The notes under the pieces: model-generated
What the model saw: the letters and a program-made list of their open reading frames with translations, nothing else
What the model was told of the DNA's origin: nothing
Database searches by the model: none
Shown: positions 8,881-16,665 of the stretch, piece after piece
Layout: each line of letters opens with the position of its first letter
How positions within the stretch are numbered: position 1 is the stretch's first letter
Source of the DNA: Myxococcales bacterium
GTDB taxonomy: Bacteria; Myxococcota_A; Bradymonadia; UBA7976; UBA1532
NCBI GenBank assembly: GCA_009692505.1
Contig: SHZC01000030.1
Coordinates: 1-35,079 of the forward strand
Length of the DNA stretch: 35,079 nt
Direction of reading: 5' to 3'
Translations under genes and position numbers: made by a program

Positions 8881-9471
8881 ATGCCGTGGCCCGTCGTCGT
8901 AAGGGCAACCGTCGTTGGGCTCCTGAGCGTGCTTCTCGCGCTCGGCTCGGCTCAGGCCGCGTTGGTAAAGCGCCTTGACCTTCCGGGCCTCGTCGGGCGC
9001 GCGGCGGTGATTGGTCATGGGCGCGTCGCTTCCGTGCGCTGCCTTCGCGTGGGCGGGCGCATCGTGAGCGAGATCACCTTGTCCGGCGACCGGATCCTTA
9101 AGGGTCAACCGGCCGCTGAGCTCAAGTTTCGGGTGCTCGGCGGAGCGCTCGACGGGCTCGCTCAGGTTGTGCCCGGCGAGCCGTCATTCGCTGTCGGTGA
9201 GGAGGCCGTGGTCTTCCTTCAGCACACCGCCGACGGGGCGCGCGTGGTCGGTATGTCCCAGGGCAAGTGGCAGGTCATCGGGCAGATGGCCACTCAGCGC
9301 CTCGACGGGCTCACATTCCCGGAGTTGATCGTCGGGGAAGCCAACGAGCGCGCGCCTGAGCGGGTCAACACCCGCTTCGAGACCACCCTGCCGGTCGCTA
9401 CGTTGGAGGCGATGATCAAGGCGGTCGTCGAGACGCCCATCGGCTTGACCCCGAACGAGGTCTCGCGATGA
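8881..9471 (+). CDS. Secreted protein of unknown function paired with a matrixin protease
   Basis: 196 residues from ATG 8881 (AAGGGG about 10 bases upstream). A signal peptide is clear: VVVRATVVGLLSVLLALGSA then QA-ALV. The mature part is beta-rich: RVASVRCLRVGGRIVSEITL, ILKGQPAAELKFRVLGGALDG, then GEPSFAVGEEAVVFLQ and MSQGKWQVI. I have no family name for it, but the pattern (a leader, a V-x-L/I-x-V strand ending in ILKG, F-x-x-GGxxxG, GExxxVFL, QGKW/Y) looks like a compact extracellular beta-barrel. It overlaps the protease gene by the ATGA junction, so the two are made together; it might be a chaperone, inhibitor or partner of the protease. An in-frame Met at 8848 is a less likely start. 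Confidence 0.82.
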   Translation: MPWPVVVRATVVGLLSVLLALGSAQAALVKRLDLPGLVGRAAVIGHGRVASVRCLRVGGRIVSEITLSGDRILKGQPAAELKFRVLGGALDGLAQVVPGEPSFAVGEEAVVFLQHTADGARVVGMSQGKWQVIGQMATQRLDGLTFPELIVGEANERAPERVNTRFETTLPVATLEAMIKAVVETPIGLTPNEVSR

Positions 9472-10325
9472 GGGTTCATGTCGGGCTGACCGCCGCGCTG
9501 ACCCTCGGCGCGAGCCTCGACGCCTCCGCTTATCAGCGCACGCAGACTCGAGGCGATGACCCGGTCTCGATCGGCTGGACCCGGCGCTGCATCGCCTATC
9601 ACCTCAACGAGCGCGGCAGCGATGACATGGCGTTCTCGACCTTTCAGACCGTCGCGAATCGCGCGTTCGCCGCTTGGCAGAACGTGGATTGCAGCGACGT
9701 CGAGGTCCACGCGGTCGGCCTGACGAACGCCGAGACCGTCGGGTATACGCCCGGGCAGACGAACATCAATCAGGTCATCGTGCGGGAGCGGGGCGACTGG
9801 ATTCATTCCGCCGACGTGCTCGCCTTGACGACCGTGACCTTCTGCAACGAGGCCTCAGGCACGCTGTGCCCTACGCGTGGGCGAATCATCGACGCCGACG
9901 TCGAGGTGAACGGCGACAACTTCACCTTCAGCACGACGAATGATCCACGGCGGCTGGGCTACGATCTCGGCAATACGCTGACCCATGAGGCCGGCCACTT
10001 TCTCGGGCTCGACCATACGCAGGAGGGGCACGGTGAGGCCACGATGTATGCGACCGCGCCGGCCGGGGAGCGCAAGAAGGCCTCGCTCGACGGCGACGAT
10101 CAGCTCGGGCTGTGCGCGGCCTACCCCGCCCGGACGCCGGTGCCCGAGTGTGAGCCGTTTGAGGTGGCATCGGACTTCTACCTGAAGGCCGACGCCGAGC
10201 CCAAGCCGGACGCCGAGGGCTGCGCCTGTGATGTCCGCCCCGCGGTTCCACGACGAGGCGCCGGCCCGGTGGTCCTCGTGGCGCTGCTCGCGTTGACGTC
10301 CTTGAGGCGCCGTCGAGTCAGTTGA
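9468..10325 (+). CDS. Matrixin-type (M10A) zinc metalloprotease with MYXO-CTERM tail
   Basis: 285 residues. A signal peptide (about 1-21, LGASLDASA) leads into a predicted extracellular protease domain. The zinc site is HEAGHFLGLDH (173-183), the HExxHxxGxxH metzincin signature, and ATMYAT (191-196) supplies the Met-turn. Four Cys before the site could form disulfides (C41, C75, C126, C134). The C-terminus has GCACDV (251-256), a hydrophobic stretch (AGPVVLVALLALTSL) and RRRR, the MYXO-CTERM sorting tag that directs surface anchoring in Myxococcota. The substrate is unknown. The last ten residues are encoded by the first copy of a 29-bp tandem repeat and the stop lies in the second copy. Confidence 0.93.
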   Translation: MRVHVGLTAALTLGASLDASAYQRTQTRGDDPVSIGWTRRCIAYHLNERGSDDMAFSTFQTVANRAFAAWQNVDCSDVEVHAVGLTNAETVGYTPGQTNINQVIVRERGDWIHSADVLALTTVTFCNEASGTLCPTRGRIIDADVEVNGDNFTFSTTNDPRRLGYDLGNTLTHEAGHFLGLDHTQEGHGEATMYATAPAGERKKASLDGDDQLGLCAAYPARTPVPECEPFEVASDFYLKADAEPKPDAEGCACDVRPAVPRRGAGPVVLVALLALTSLRRRRVS

Positions 10326-10374
10326 CGTCCTTGAGGCGCCGTCGAGTCAGTTGACGTCCTTGAGGCGCCGTCGA
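10293..10374 (+). repeat. 29-bp direct tandem repeat, 2.8 copies, over the protease 3' end
   Basis: Copies at 10293-10321, 10322-10350 and a partial one at 10351-10374. The unit begins TTGACGTCCTTGAGGCG and ends GTCGAGTCAG, with no mismatch between the full copies. Copy 1 encodes the last residues (LTSLRRRRVS) of the MYXO-CTERM tail. Because 29 is not a multiple of three, the frame shifts and the stop TGA is formed at the start of copy 2. The later copies are non-coding on this strand. Confidence 0.95.
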
Positions 10375-10393
10375 AATCGTCAAGGACGTTGAC
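10350..10393. terminator. Hairpin between convergent genes (terminator-like)
   Basis: Left arm 10350-10363 and right arm 10380-10393 pair over 14 positions: a perfect 10-bp core ACGTCCTTGA/TCAAGGACGT, plus G:T wobbles and closing pairs, with a 16-base loop. The right arm overlaps the last codons and stop of the minus-strand Cys-rich gene. Copies 1 and 2 of the 29-bp repeat offer two alternative left arms. No U-run follows, so it is not a canonical intrinsic terminator; a bidirectional 3'-end or mRNA-stability element is inferred. Confidence 0.45.
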
Positions 10394-12212
10394 AAATCCC
10401 GAGGCTGAACGGGCCGGCCGAAGTCTGGAAGTCTTGGGGCTCGCAGGTCCAGGTCGGGAGGCAGTCGTCCGCAGTGACGCAGCCCTGCGTGCAGTAACGT
10501 TCGTCCCCGACGCGGCGGCAGTACGCATGGTCGCATCGCTGCGGGGGCATGGCGCCGAGGTTACATGGCTCCCCCACGGCGGCCCCGTCGCGGCGCGCGT
10601 CACAGGCGCCGACGAGGCCCTCCTGCAGCATGGCCAGATCGTACTGGCAGACCCGGTTGGCATCGCAGTCCGCGTCGCCGGTGCAGCCGGGCAAGCAGAG
10701 GCCAATCTCGACGCGCATCCCGTTCTCGAGGACGTAGGGCGTCCGGAGGCAACGGGCACCCGCCGGGCACTCCTCGCTCGCGCCGCAGAGCTGGCTGCAG
10801 TGGTTCGCCGGGCCTAGGCAGAGGCTGTTCGCGCAGATGCCGAGCTCTCCCCCACAGGGCGCGTCGAACGGCAGGCCGCCTTCGCGCGGGGGGCGACACT
10901 CCGCGCCGACCCGGTCCGGACTGCGGCCGGGGATGAAGGCACACTGGTCGCCGGCCTCGCATTGGGCGTCCCGATCACAGGCCGGGTAGTCCCGTCGGCA
11001 GAGACGATCCTCGCCGAAGTCGTCGCAGACGAAGCCACCTTCGCAGTCGCCGACGCCGTCGCAGCGGGCCGTGCAGTACCGCTGGCCGAAGTCGTTGAGG
11101 CAGAGGCCGCCCGGTCCGCAGTTGGCGGCACCCGCGCAGCTCTCGCCGAGACCTGGGCAGATGCTGACGCCCGGCGAGGCGTCGTCCTCGTCGCTTCGGC
11201 CGTCACAGTCGTTATCGAGCAGGTCGCAGACCTCGTCCACGGGGGACACCCCGAGGAAGCAGAGGATGCTCCCGGCCACGCACCGGAGCTCACCGAACTC
11301 GCACTCGCCGACCTCCTCGCCGCAGGGGCCGCCGGCCATCGGGTCAGCCTCGTCGAGACGCCCGTCACAGTCGTCGTCCCGGCCGTTGCAGAGTTCCTCG
11401 CCGGGACCGGGGCCACCAACGCAAAGGAGCTGCCCCGCCTCGCAGGTGAAGAGCGCGCCACCGCAGGCCTCAGGCTCGCCGCAGGGCTCTCCGACCTGTG
11501 CTGGGCCCTCGTCGAGGTTGCCGTCACAGTCGTCGTCCAAGGCGTTGCAGAGCTCGGGAGTGGGCGGGTGTTCGCCGTCGCAGACGAAGACCCCGTCAAG
11601 GCAGACTCGACGCCCCGGCAGACAGACCCCGGTCGCCGAGCCGCAGGGGTCGCCGACGGTCGCGAGGGTCTCGTCCACGGCGCCGTCGCAGTCGTCGTCG
11701 AGCCCGTTGCAGGCCTCGCGGCTCGGGACAGGCGCGGCTGGACAGACGAGCGCGCCGGCCATGCACAGGTCCGTGGGGGCAGGACACGAGCCTTGGGGCG
11801 GACCGCAGGCGGCGCCCTCGTCGACGCTCTCCTCATCCGTCAGCCCGTCGCAGTCGTCGTCTTGCCCGTTGCAGGTCTCGTCCGCCGGGCCAAAAGCGAC
11901 GTCGCAGGTCAAGAGACCGGACACGCAGCTTCGCGTCCCGGACTGACACTCTCCCATCGACGGGCCGCAGGCGCCGGCCTCCGGGAAGCTCTCGTCGGTC
12001 AACCCATCGCAGTCGTCGTCCATCCCGTTGCACGTCTCGCCGGCCGCTACACAGGCGTCCGTTTTCGGGGCGTCGCTCGCCGCGTCCGCAGCGCACGTCT
12101 CCCGGAGGCAGCTGACCTGCGCGAGCCCGGGCACGTCGTCGGTGCAGGCGTTAGTCAAGGTTATTGACCAAACGGCAAACGTCAGCGAGGCGGCGGTCGG
12201 ATAAAGCTTCAT
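10380..12212 (-). CDS. Cys-rich MopE-repeat surface protein, predicted lipoprotein
   Basis: About 610 residues from ATG 12212 (a GTG one codon earlier is also possible). The leader MKLYPTAASLTFAVW ends in LTNAC, a weak lipobox. Six copies of a MopE-type metal-binding motif follow in residues 60-350 (CNGMDDDCDGLTDE, CNGQDDDCDGLTDE, CNGLDDDCDGAVDE, CNALDDDCDGNLDE, CNGRDDDCDGRLDE, CDLLDNDCDGRSDE), each spaced by a G-x-C-x-x-G segment. The second half is Cys-rich without that motif (CDRDAQCEAGDQC and similar). Asp clusters suggest calcium or other metal binding. In Methylococcus MopE is a copper-binding surface protein, but this family is broad and copper binding is not implied. It begins a few bases after the stop of the upstream Cys-rich gene, so they form a pair. 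Confidence 0.88.
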   Translation of the reverse strand: MKLYPTAASLTFAVWSITLTNACTDDVPGLAQVSCLRETCAADAASDAPKTDACVAAGETCNGMDDDCDGLTDESFPEAGACGPSMGECQSGTRSCVSGLLTCDVAFGPADETCNGQDDDCDGLTDEESVDEGAACGPPQGSCPAPTDLCMAGALVCPAAPVPSREACNGLDDDCDGAVDETLATVGDPCGSATGVCLPGRRVCLDGVFVCDGEHPPTPELCNALDDDCDGNLDEGPAQVGEPCGEPEACGGALFTCEAGQLLCVGGPGPGEELCNGRDDDCDGRLDEADPMAGGPCGEEVGECEFGELRCVAGSILCFLGVSPVDEVCDLLDNDCDGRSDEDDASPGVSICPGLGESCAGAANCGPGGLCLNDFGQRYCTARCDGVGDCEGGFVCDDFGEDRLCRRDYPACDRDAQCEAGDQCAFIPGRSPDRVGAECRPPREGGLPFDAPCGGELGICANSLCLGPANHCSQLCGASEECPAGARCLRTPYVLENGMRVEIGLCLPGCTGDADCDANRVCQYDLAMLQEGLVGACDARRDGAAVGEPCNLGAMPPQRCDHAYCRRVGDERYCTQGCVTADDCLPTWTCEPQDFQTSAGPFSLGICQRP

Positions 12213-12216
12213 CACG

Positions 12217-14640
12217 TCAATTCAGGGGCGTGCAGAGGTTGAGGAAGCAGAGCTGACCGTCGGGGCAGACGAGGAAGGGGAGGGGGATCACGCCGCAGCC
12301 CTCACAGACGCGAATGAGCCGGTTGCAGGTGTGGTTGGGCCGGCAGTCCCCATCGGTGTCGCAGACCCCATCCTCCCGATAACACCGACTCTGGAACACG
12401 TCGCAGCGTCGCCCGACGCCGCAATCCGCGTTGGCGCGACAGATGTCCGCTGGCGCCACGCAGCGCCCGATCGCCTCGTTGCAGAGCTGCCCGTTCTGGC
12501 AGTCGCCGTCGGCCCGGCATTGGGTGCAGAGCTGGAAGAGCGCCTGGCAGAAGGGCCGCTGCGCGGGGCAGTCCTGATCGTTCTCGCAGCCGACGCAGGT
12601 GTGGTTGATGCCACAGACCCCATCGGCGCAGTCGTTGTCGTTGGCGCAGGCCACGCACTGGCCGCCACCGGGATCGCAGACCGGCGTCGCGCCGTTGCAC
12701 TGGGCCGAGTTTGTGCAATCGACGCAGCGATTGTTCACGACGTCACACCGCTGCGCGCCGCAGTCTGCGTCCACGCGACAGCGCACGCAGGTCTGGGAGT
12801 TCGGATCGCAGACGCCGGGCGCGCAGTGGTCGTTGGTCACGCAGTCCACGCAGCGATCACGCTCTCGATCGCACCGCTGGCCGTTTGGGCAATCGAGCGG
12901 GCCCGTGCAGCGGTGGCAGACGTGGTCCGCGCCACAGCGGCCGCCCGGGCAGTCCCCATCCACGACGCAGGCGACGCACCTGTGGTCCGCGGCGAGGCAG
13001 CGACCGCCCTCGCAGTGAGCGTCCACGGCGCACTCGACGCAGCCGCTCTGGGGGTCGCAGTGGCTGCCGGGGCAGTGGGCGTCCACGAGGCACGGCGCGC
13101 ACCGACCGGAGGCGACATCGCAGCGACCCCCGGCACAGTGCAGATCGAGCGTGCACTCCGCGCACTGACCCTGGGCCCCACAAAACCGGTCCATCGGGCA
13201 GTCGCCGTCGACGACACACTCGATGCAGACCCGGTCCCGGCATCGCAGCCCGGCCCCACAGTCCGCGTCCACGCTGCACCCGATGCAGAGGTGTTCGGCG
13301 CTGCACGTCGACGCGCCATCGCCGCAGTCGGCGTCGACCCGGCACGAGACGCAGGCGTTGCCCTCGCAGACGCCCGAGGCGCAGTGGGCATCTTCGACGC
13401 AGGGCACGCAGGTCCGCTCGACCGGATGGCAGCGGCCCTCGGGGCAGTCGGCGTCCACCAGGCAGACCACGCAGACCGAGGTCGTCGGCTCACAGCGACC
13501 CCCCTCGCAGTCGGCGTCGGCGCGGCAGCCAATGCAGGTCATCATGCCGCTATCGCAGACCCCCCCGCCGCAGTGTTCATCGGCGGCGCACTCGACGCAG
13601 CGGCCGAGGGTCGGATCGCAGAAGCGGCCGCCGAGGCAGTCGCCGTCGCCCGCGCATTCGACGCAGGCGTTCGACATCGGATCGCAGACCGCACCCGCCG
13701 CACATTGCGCCCGCCCTCGGCACTCCACGCAGCGGTGGTCGCGAGCCAAGCAAACGCCCTGCTCGCAGTCCCCGTCGGCGATGCAGTCCACACAGAGCCC
13801 AAGGCCGAGATCGCAGTGGCCGCTCGGGCACTCGGCGTCAGCCGTACACGTCACGCAGCGTCCGCGGGCGAGATCGCAGCGGCCGCTCTCACACTCATTG
13901 TTCGACAAGCAGCCGACGCAGAGTCCGCGCACCGTCTCGCAGCGCTGGCCCTCCAGGCAGTCCGGATCGCCGAGGCATTGGCGGCAGAGGCCCCCGAGCT
14001 CCGGTCGGCAGCGGCTCGGGGGTGGGCACGTGTCCATGAGCGGGTCACAGGCGGCGACGCAGCGGCCCCGCACGGGCTCACAGACCTCCAGCGGTGGGCA
14101 GTCGATCTCGGCGCAGGCCGCGCGCGGGCCGCACTTGCCGTCACTCGGGACACAGGCACCGTCCGCGCAGTCAAAGCCCGTGGCACAGCCCTGTTCGGGC
14201 GCACACTTCGGCGCGCAGTACTGGCCGTCCGTCATGACCCGACATACGTCTCCGGGCACGCCGCACTCGGCGTCGACGGTGCACGGCGCGCAGGGGCCCT
14301 TGCCGAAGGGCTGGCAGAGGCCCGACTCGGGCACACATGTCTCCCCTTCGGGGCAAGCGTCGCCGGTGCGGCAGTCGCCCGCGGGCTCGCAGACTTGAAG
14401 CGTGACGTTGCATCTCGTGCCGTCTGGGCAGTCAGCCTGGGCTTCGCAGGATCGAGCGACGCAGCGACCGGACGCGACGTCGCAGCGCGCGCCCGGGCAG
14501 AGGTCGTCGCTCACGCAGGCGAACGTCGAGGCGTCGCGGGTGCTCACGACCGCGTCTGTCGCCTCAGGGGCTGACGGCTTGCTCGAGGCGCAGGCGCAGA
14601 CGCCGAGCGCGAGGAGGAAGAAGAGGCGCGACGCTGGCAT
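12217..14640 (-). CDS. Long Cys-repeat surface lipoprotein (about 30 disulfide-knot repeats)
   Basis: 807 residues from ATG 14640. The leader MPASRLFFLLALGVCACASS looks like a lipoprotein signal. Nearly all the rest is a chain of roughly 30 short units of about 20-25 residues with the pattern C-x2-D-x-D/H-C-x-G-G-x-C-D-x3-G-x-C-V, for example CVDCIADGDCEQGVC and CVECAADEHCGGGVCD. Such units are expected to fold by disulfides into a rigid rod outside the cytoplasm. The cargo or partner is unknown. The start is chosen because the in-frame Met 44 codons upstream would put a non-signal leader ahead of the hydrophobic segment. The SD-like GGAG lies inside a perfect palindrome just upstream. The gene is followed directly by a second Cys-rich gene. 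Confidence 0.88.
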   Translation of the reverse strand: MPASRLFFLLALGVCACASSKPSAPEATDAVVSTRDASTFACVSDDLCPGARCDVASGRCVARSCEAQADCPDGTRCNVTLQVCEPAGDCRTGDACPEGETCVPESGLCQPFGKGPCAPCTVDAECGVPGDVCRVMTDGQYCAPKCAPEQGCATGFDCADGACVPSDGKCGPRAACAEIDCPPLEVCEPVRGRCVAACDPLMDTCPPPSRCRPELGGLCRQCLGDPDCLEGQRCETVRGLCVGCLSNNECESGRCDLARGRCVTCTADAECPSGHCDLGLGLCVDCIADGDCEQGVCLARDHRCVECRGRAQCAAGAVCDPMSNACVECAGDGDCLGGRFCDPTLGRCVECAADEHCGGGVCDSGMMTCIGCRADADCEGGRCEPTTSVCVVCLVDADCPEGRCHPVERTCVPCVEDAHCASGVCEGNACVSCRVDADCGDGASTCSAEHLCIGCSVDADCGAGLRCRDRVCIECVVDGDCPMDRFCGAQGQCAECTLDLHCAGGRCDVASGRCAPCLVDAHCPGSHCDPQSGCVECAVDAHCEGGRCLAADHRCVACVVDGDCPGGRCGADHVCHRCTGPLDCPNGQRCDRERDRCVDCVTNDHCAPGVCDPNSQTCVRCRVDADCGAQRCDVVNNRCVDCTNSAQCNGATPVCDPGGGQCVACANDNDCADGVCGINHTCVGCENDQDCPAQRPFCQALFQLCTQCRADGDCQNGQLCNEAIGRCVAPADICRANADCGVGRRCDVFQSRCYREDGVCDTDGDCRPNHTCNRLIRVCEGCGVIPLPFLVCPDGQLCFLNLCTPLN

Positions 14641-14642
14641 CG

Positions 14643-14657
14643 TTTGGAGGCTCCAAA
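14643..14657. promoter_or_regulatory. 15-bp perfect palindrome over the SD of the Cys-repeat lipoprotein gene
   Basis: Read on the gene's strand it is TTTGGAGCCTCCAAA (7-bp arms, one central base), 2 bases before the ATG at 14640. It contains the only SD-like GGAG. As RNA it can form a 6-bp stem with a GCC loop that hides the GGAG; as DNA it could bind a dimeric repressor. A -10-like TACTAT (14679-14674) lies upstream on the same strand without a convincing -35. Confidence 0.5.
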
Positions 14658-14742
14658 GCCCAGAAGGTGCCGGATAGTAGACGCAATCGTGCCGAGAGGT
14701 CGCGGACTTGTCGACGTTGGCCGTGGGGCGCGATCGCGTTGC

Positions 14743-14772
14743 TTGACAGTTCCGGTGAGGGGCGAGAAACAT
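14743..14772 (+). promoter_or_regulatory. Candidate sigma-70-type promoter for the PilZ gene
   Basis: A perfect TTGACA (14743-14748) is followed after 18 bases by AAACAT (14767-14772), a weak -10. The predicted transcript would start near 14780 and leave a leader of about 37 bases before the PilZ ATG. Only the -35 is strong, so the call is tentative. If real, the same transcript could continue into the urate-degradation genes. Confidence 0.35.
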
Positions 14773-14816
14773 CGCCGCGCTTCAGGTCCGATTTTGCTTC
14801 ACGGGGGGGGGTCGAG

Positions 14817-15191
14817 ATGTCGAGTGTGCGTCGCAAGTTTGGCCGGTTCGATCGCGAGATTGCGGTCACGTTGCAGATTGAGGGCGCGGCCTCTCAGGGC
14901 ACGACGGTCAACATCGGTCTCGGTGGTCTCTTCGTGCGGTCGAGCGTGGGCGCGACCGTCGGCGCGACCCTGGCGTTCTCGCTCTCGCTGCCAACCCCGG
15001 ACATGACCATCGAGGCGACGGGCAAGGTCATGTGGTCCCGTCCGCTCGGGGACGGCAGCTTCGGCATTGGCCTCGCGTTCGACGCGCTCCGACCCATCGA
15101 CGTCTGGGGTCTGCTGCAGTACTTCAACCTCTCGTCCCAAGTGGCGGGTGAGCCGCCCATGTCCCAGGGCGACGAGGGCGACGAGACGTAA
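14817..15191 (+). CDS. PilZ-domain protein
   Basis: 124 residues, a single PilZ domain. The N-terminal basic motif is RRKFGRFDREIAVTLQ (residues 5-20), followed by TVNIGLGGLFVRS, the position of the D/N-x-S-x-x-G signature, and a typical end GKVMWSR...FGIGLAFD. The signature Ser is Gly here (NIGLGG), so cyclic di-GMP binding is uncertain; many Myxococcota PilZ paralogs show such changes. The start ATG at 14817 has a run of nine G and TCGAG directly upstream; the frame is open farther back but lacks similarity. It lies 25 bases before the first gene of the urate operon in the same direction, so co-transcription is possible, though a functional link is not evident. Confidence 0.88.
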   Translation: MSSVRRKFGRFDREIAVTLQIEGAASQGTTVNIGLGGLFVRSSVGATVGATLAFSLSLPTPDMTIEATGKVMWSRPLGDGSFGIGLAFDALRPIDVWGLLQYFNLSSQVAGEPPMSQGDEGDET

Positions 15192-15216
15192 GTTTTCATG
15201 AACACGAGAGGCCCCT

Positions 15217-16665
15217 ATGTCTACCCTGTCCACCCTGACGAGCACCCTCGAGGCTGAAGCGTCTGACGCGCTCGCGACCTTGTCCCAAGCCAACCTCAGA
15301 CAAGCGCGGCTCTTCCCCGGCGACAAGCCCAATCGCCAGCCCGTGCACACGGTCTACGGCGGAGCCCACCTCTATAAGTCGGACACGACCCTCAAGCTCG
15401 GGGACCTGGCCTTGCGGTCACTGCGCGACTTCGCCCCAGACGCCGCCGCCTTCGCGACCGCGCTGCGTCTGCCGGGGCATGAGGCGTTGAGCCGGAGTTT
15501 CGACGAGCATCGCCTCTCCTTCGAACGCGACGAGCGCGCCTTATGGGCCAGCAACCCCGAGGTCTGGTTGCCCCTCGCCGTACACACCCGCGTTCTCGCC
15601 AAGCTCAACCGGGAGGCCGTCGAGGACTTTCGTATCGACTTCGAGGACGGCTTTGGCGTGCGACCGGATACCGAAGAGGACGAGGCCGCCGTGCGCGCCG
15701 CCGAAGAGGTCGCGCGCGGGATGAAAGCCGGCACGGTCTCGCCGTTCATCGGCATACGGATCAAGACTTTCAACGAGGAGAACATCCGGCGCTCGGTGCG
15801 CACGCTCGACCTCTTCGTCTCCACGCTCGTCAAGTCCGCCGGCGCGCTGCCGGAGAACTTCGTCGTCACCCTCCCGAAGATCACCGTAGCGGAGCAGCCG
15901 CGCACGCTCGTCCGCCTCTTTGAGCGGCTCGAAGCTCGACTGGCGTTGGCCCCGGGCTCGCTGAAGATGGAGATGATGATCGAGCTGACGCAGTCAATCT
16001 TCGACGCCCAGGGCCGCATCGCTTTGCCGCTCCTCCTAGAGGCCTGCGAAGGTCGCTGCACGGGCGCGCACTTCGGCACCTACGACTACACCGCCTCGTG
16101 CGACATTACGGCGGCTTACCAGGGCATGGACCACCCGGTCTGCCAGTACGCGCTGCACACGATGAAGAACGCCTTTGGCGGGACGGGCCTCTGCCTCTCG
16201 GACGGGGCGACCTCGATCTTGCCCGTCGGCCCACACCGAACGCCCGCCGGCGGCGCGCTGACGCCGGAGCAGACGTCACAAAACCTCGAGTCGATTCACG
16301 CGGCCTGGCGACTGGCCTACGAGAACATCCGCAGCTCCTTGAGGAACGGGATCTACCAAGGCTGGGACCTTCATCCCGGCCAGCTCCCGATTCGGTACGC
16401 GGCCTGTTACGCCTTCTTCCTCGAGGGCTTCACGCCGGCCGCCGATCGCCTGCGGAACTTCATTGACAAGGCGGCCCAAGCCACCCTCATCGGCGATGTC
16501 TTCGACGACGCGGCGACTGGCCAGGGTCTGCTCAACTACTTCCTTCGGGGCCTGAGCAGCGGGGCGGTGTCCGTCGCCGAGCTCTCGACCACGGGCCTCA
16601 CCGAGAGCGAGGTCCGCTCGCGCTCGTTTCTCCGGATCATCGCGGGTCGCACCCAGGGTCAGTGA
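15217..16665 (+). CDS. DUF6986 protein (malate-synthase/citrate-lyase-like), first gene of urate operon
   Basis: 482 residues. It resembles the CitE/HpcH/malate-synthase TIM-barrel superfamily: FRIDFEDGFGV (central acidic strand), FIGIRIKTF, VVTLPKI, KMEMMIELTQSI and CTGAHFGTYDYTASC. These include acidic residues able to hold Mg, and an Arg that binds an alpha-keto acid in the superfamily. DUF6986 proteins occur near purine-catabolism genes, and the reaction is not established as far as I know. The gene is followed by urate oxidase with a one-base TGATG overlap, which ties it to urate breakdown. Glyoxylate, the end product expected from ureidoglycolate, is a substrate of the superfamily member malate synthase, so a glyoxylate- or ureidoglycolate-consuming role is a reasonable guess. 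Confidence 0.85.
   Translation: MSTLSTLTSTLEAEASDALATLSQANLRQARLFPGDKPNRQPVHTVYGGAHLYKSDTTLKLGDLALRSLRDFAPDAAAFATALRLPGHEALSRSFDEHRLSFERDERALWASNPEVWLPLAVHTRVLAKLNREAVEDFRIDFEDGFGVRPDTEEDEAAVRAAEEVARGMKAGTVSPFIGIRIKTFNEENIRRSVRTLDLFVSTLVKSAGALPENFVVTLPKITVAEQPRTLVRLFERLEARLALAPGSLKMEMMIELTQSIFDAQGRIALPLLLEACEGRCTGAHFGTYDYTASCDITAAYQGMDHPVCQYALHTMKNAFGGTGLCLSDGATSILPVGPHRTPAGGALTPEQTSQNLESIHAAWRLAYENIRSSLRNGIYQGWDLHPGQLPIRYAACYAFFLEGFTPAADRLRNFIDKAAQATLIGDVFDDAATGQGLLNYFLRGLSSGAVSVAELSTTGLTESEVRSRSFLRIIAGRTQGQ

Noticed and set aside
12331..14574. Long plus-strand reading frame of 747 codons opposite the Cys-repeat lipoprotein.
   Set aside because: It mirrors the real gene: repeated Cys, Gly and Asp codons on the minus strand read as Ala/Val/Thr codons here and keep the frame open. 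It has no signal peptide, no domain and no suitable start, while the minus strand has lipoprotein features and clear repeats.
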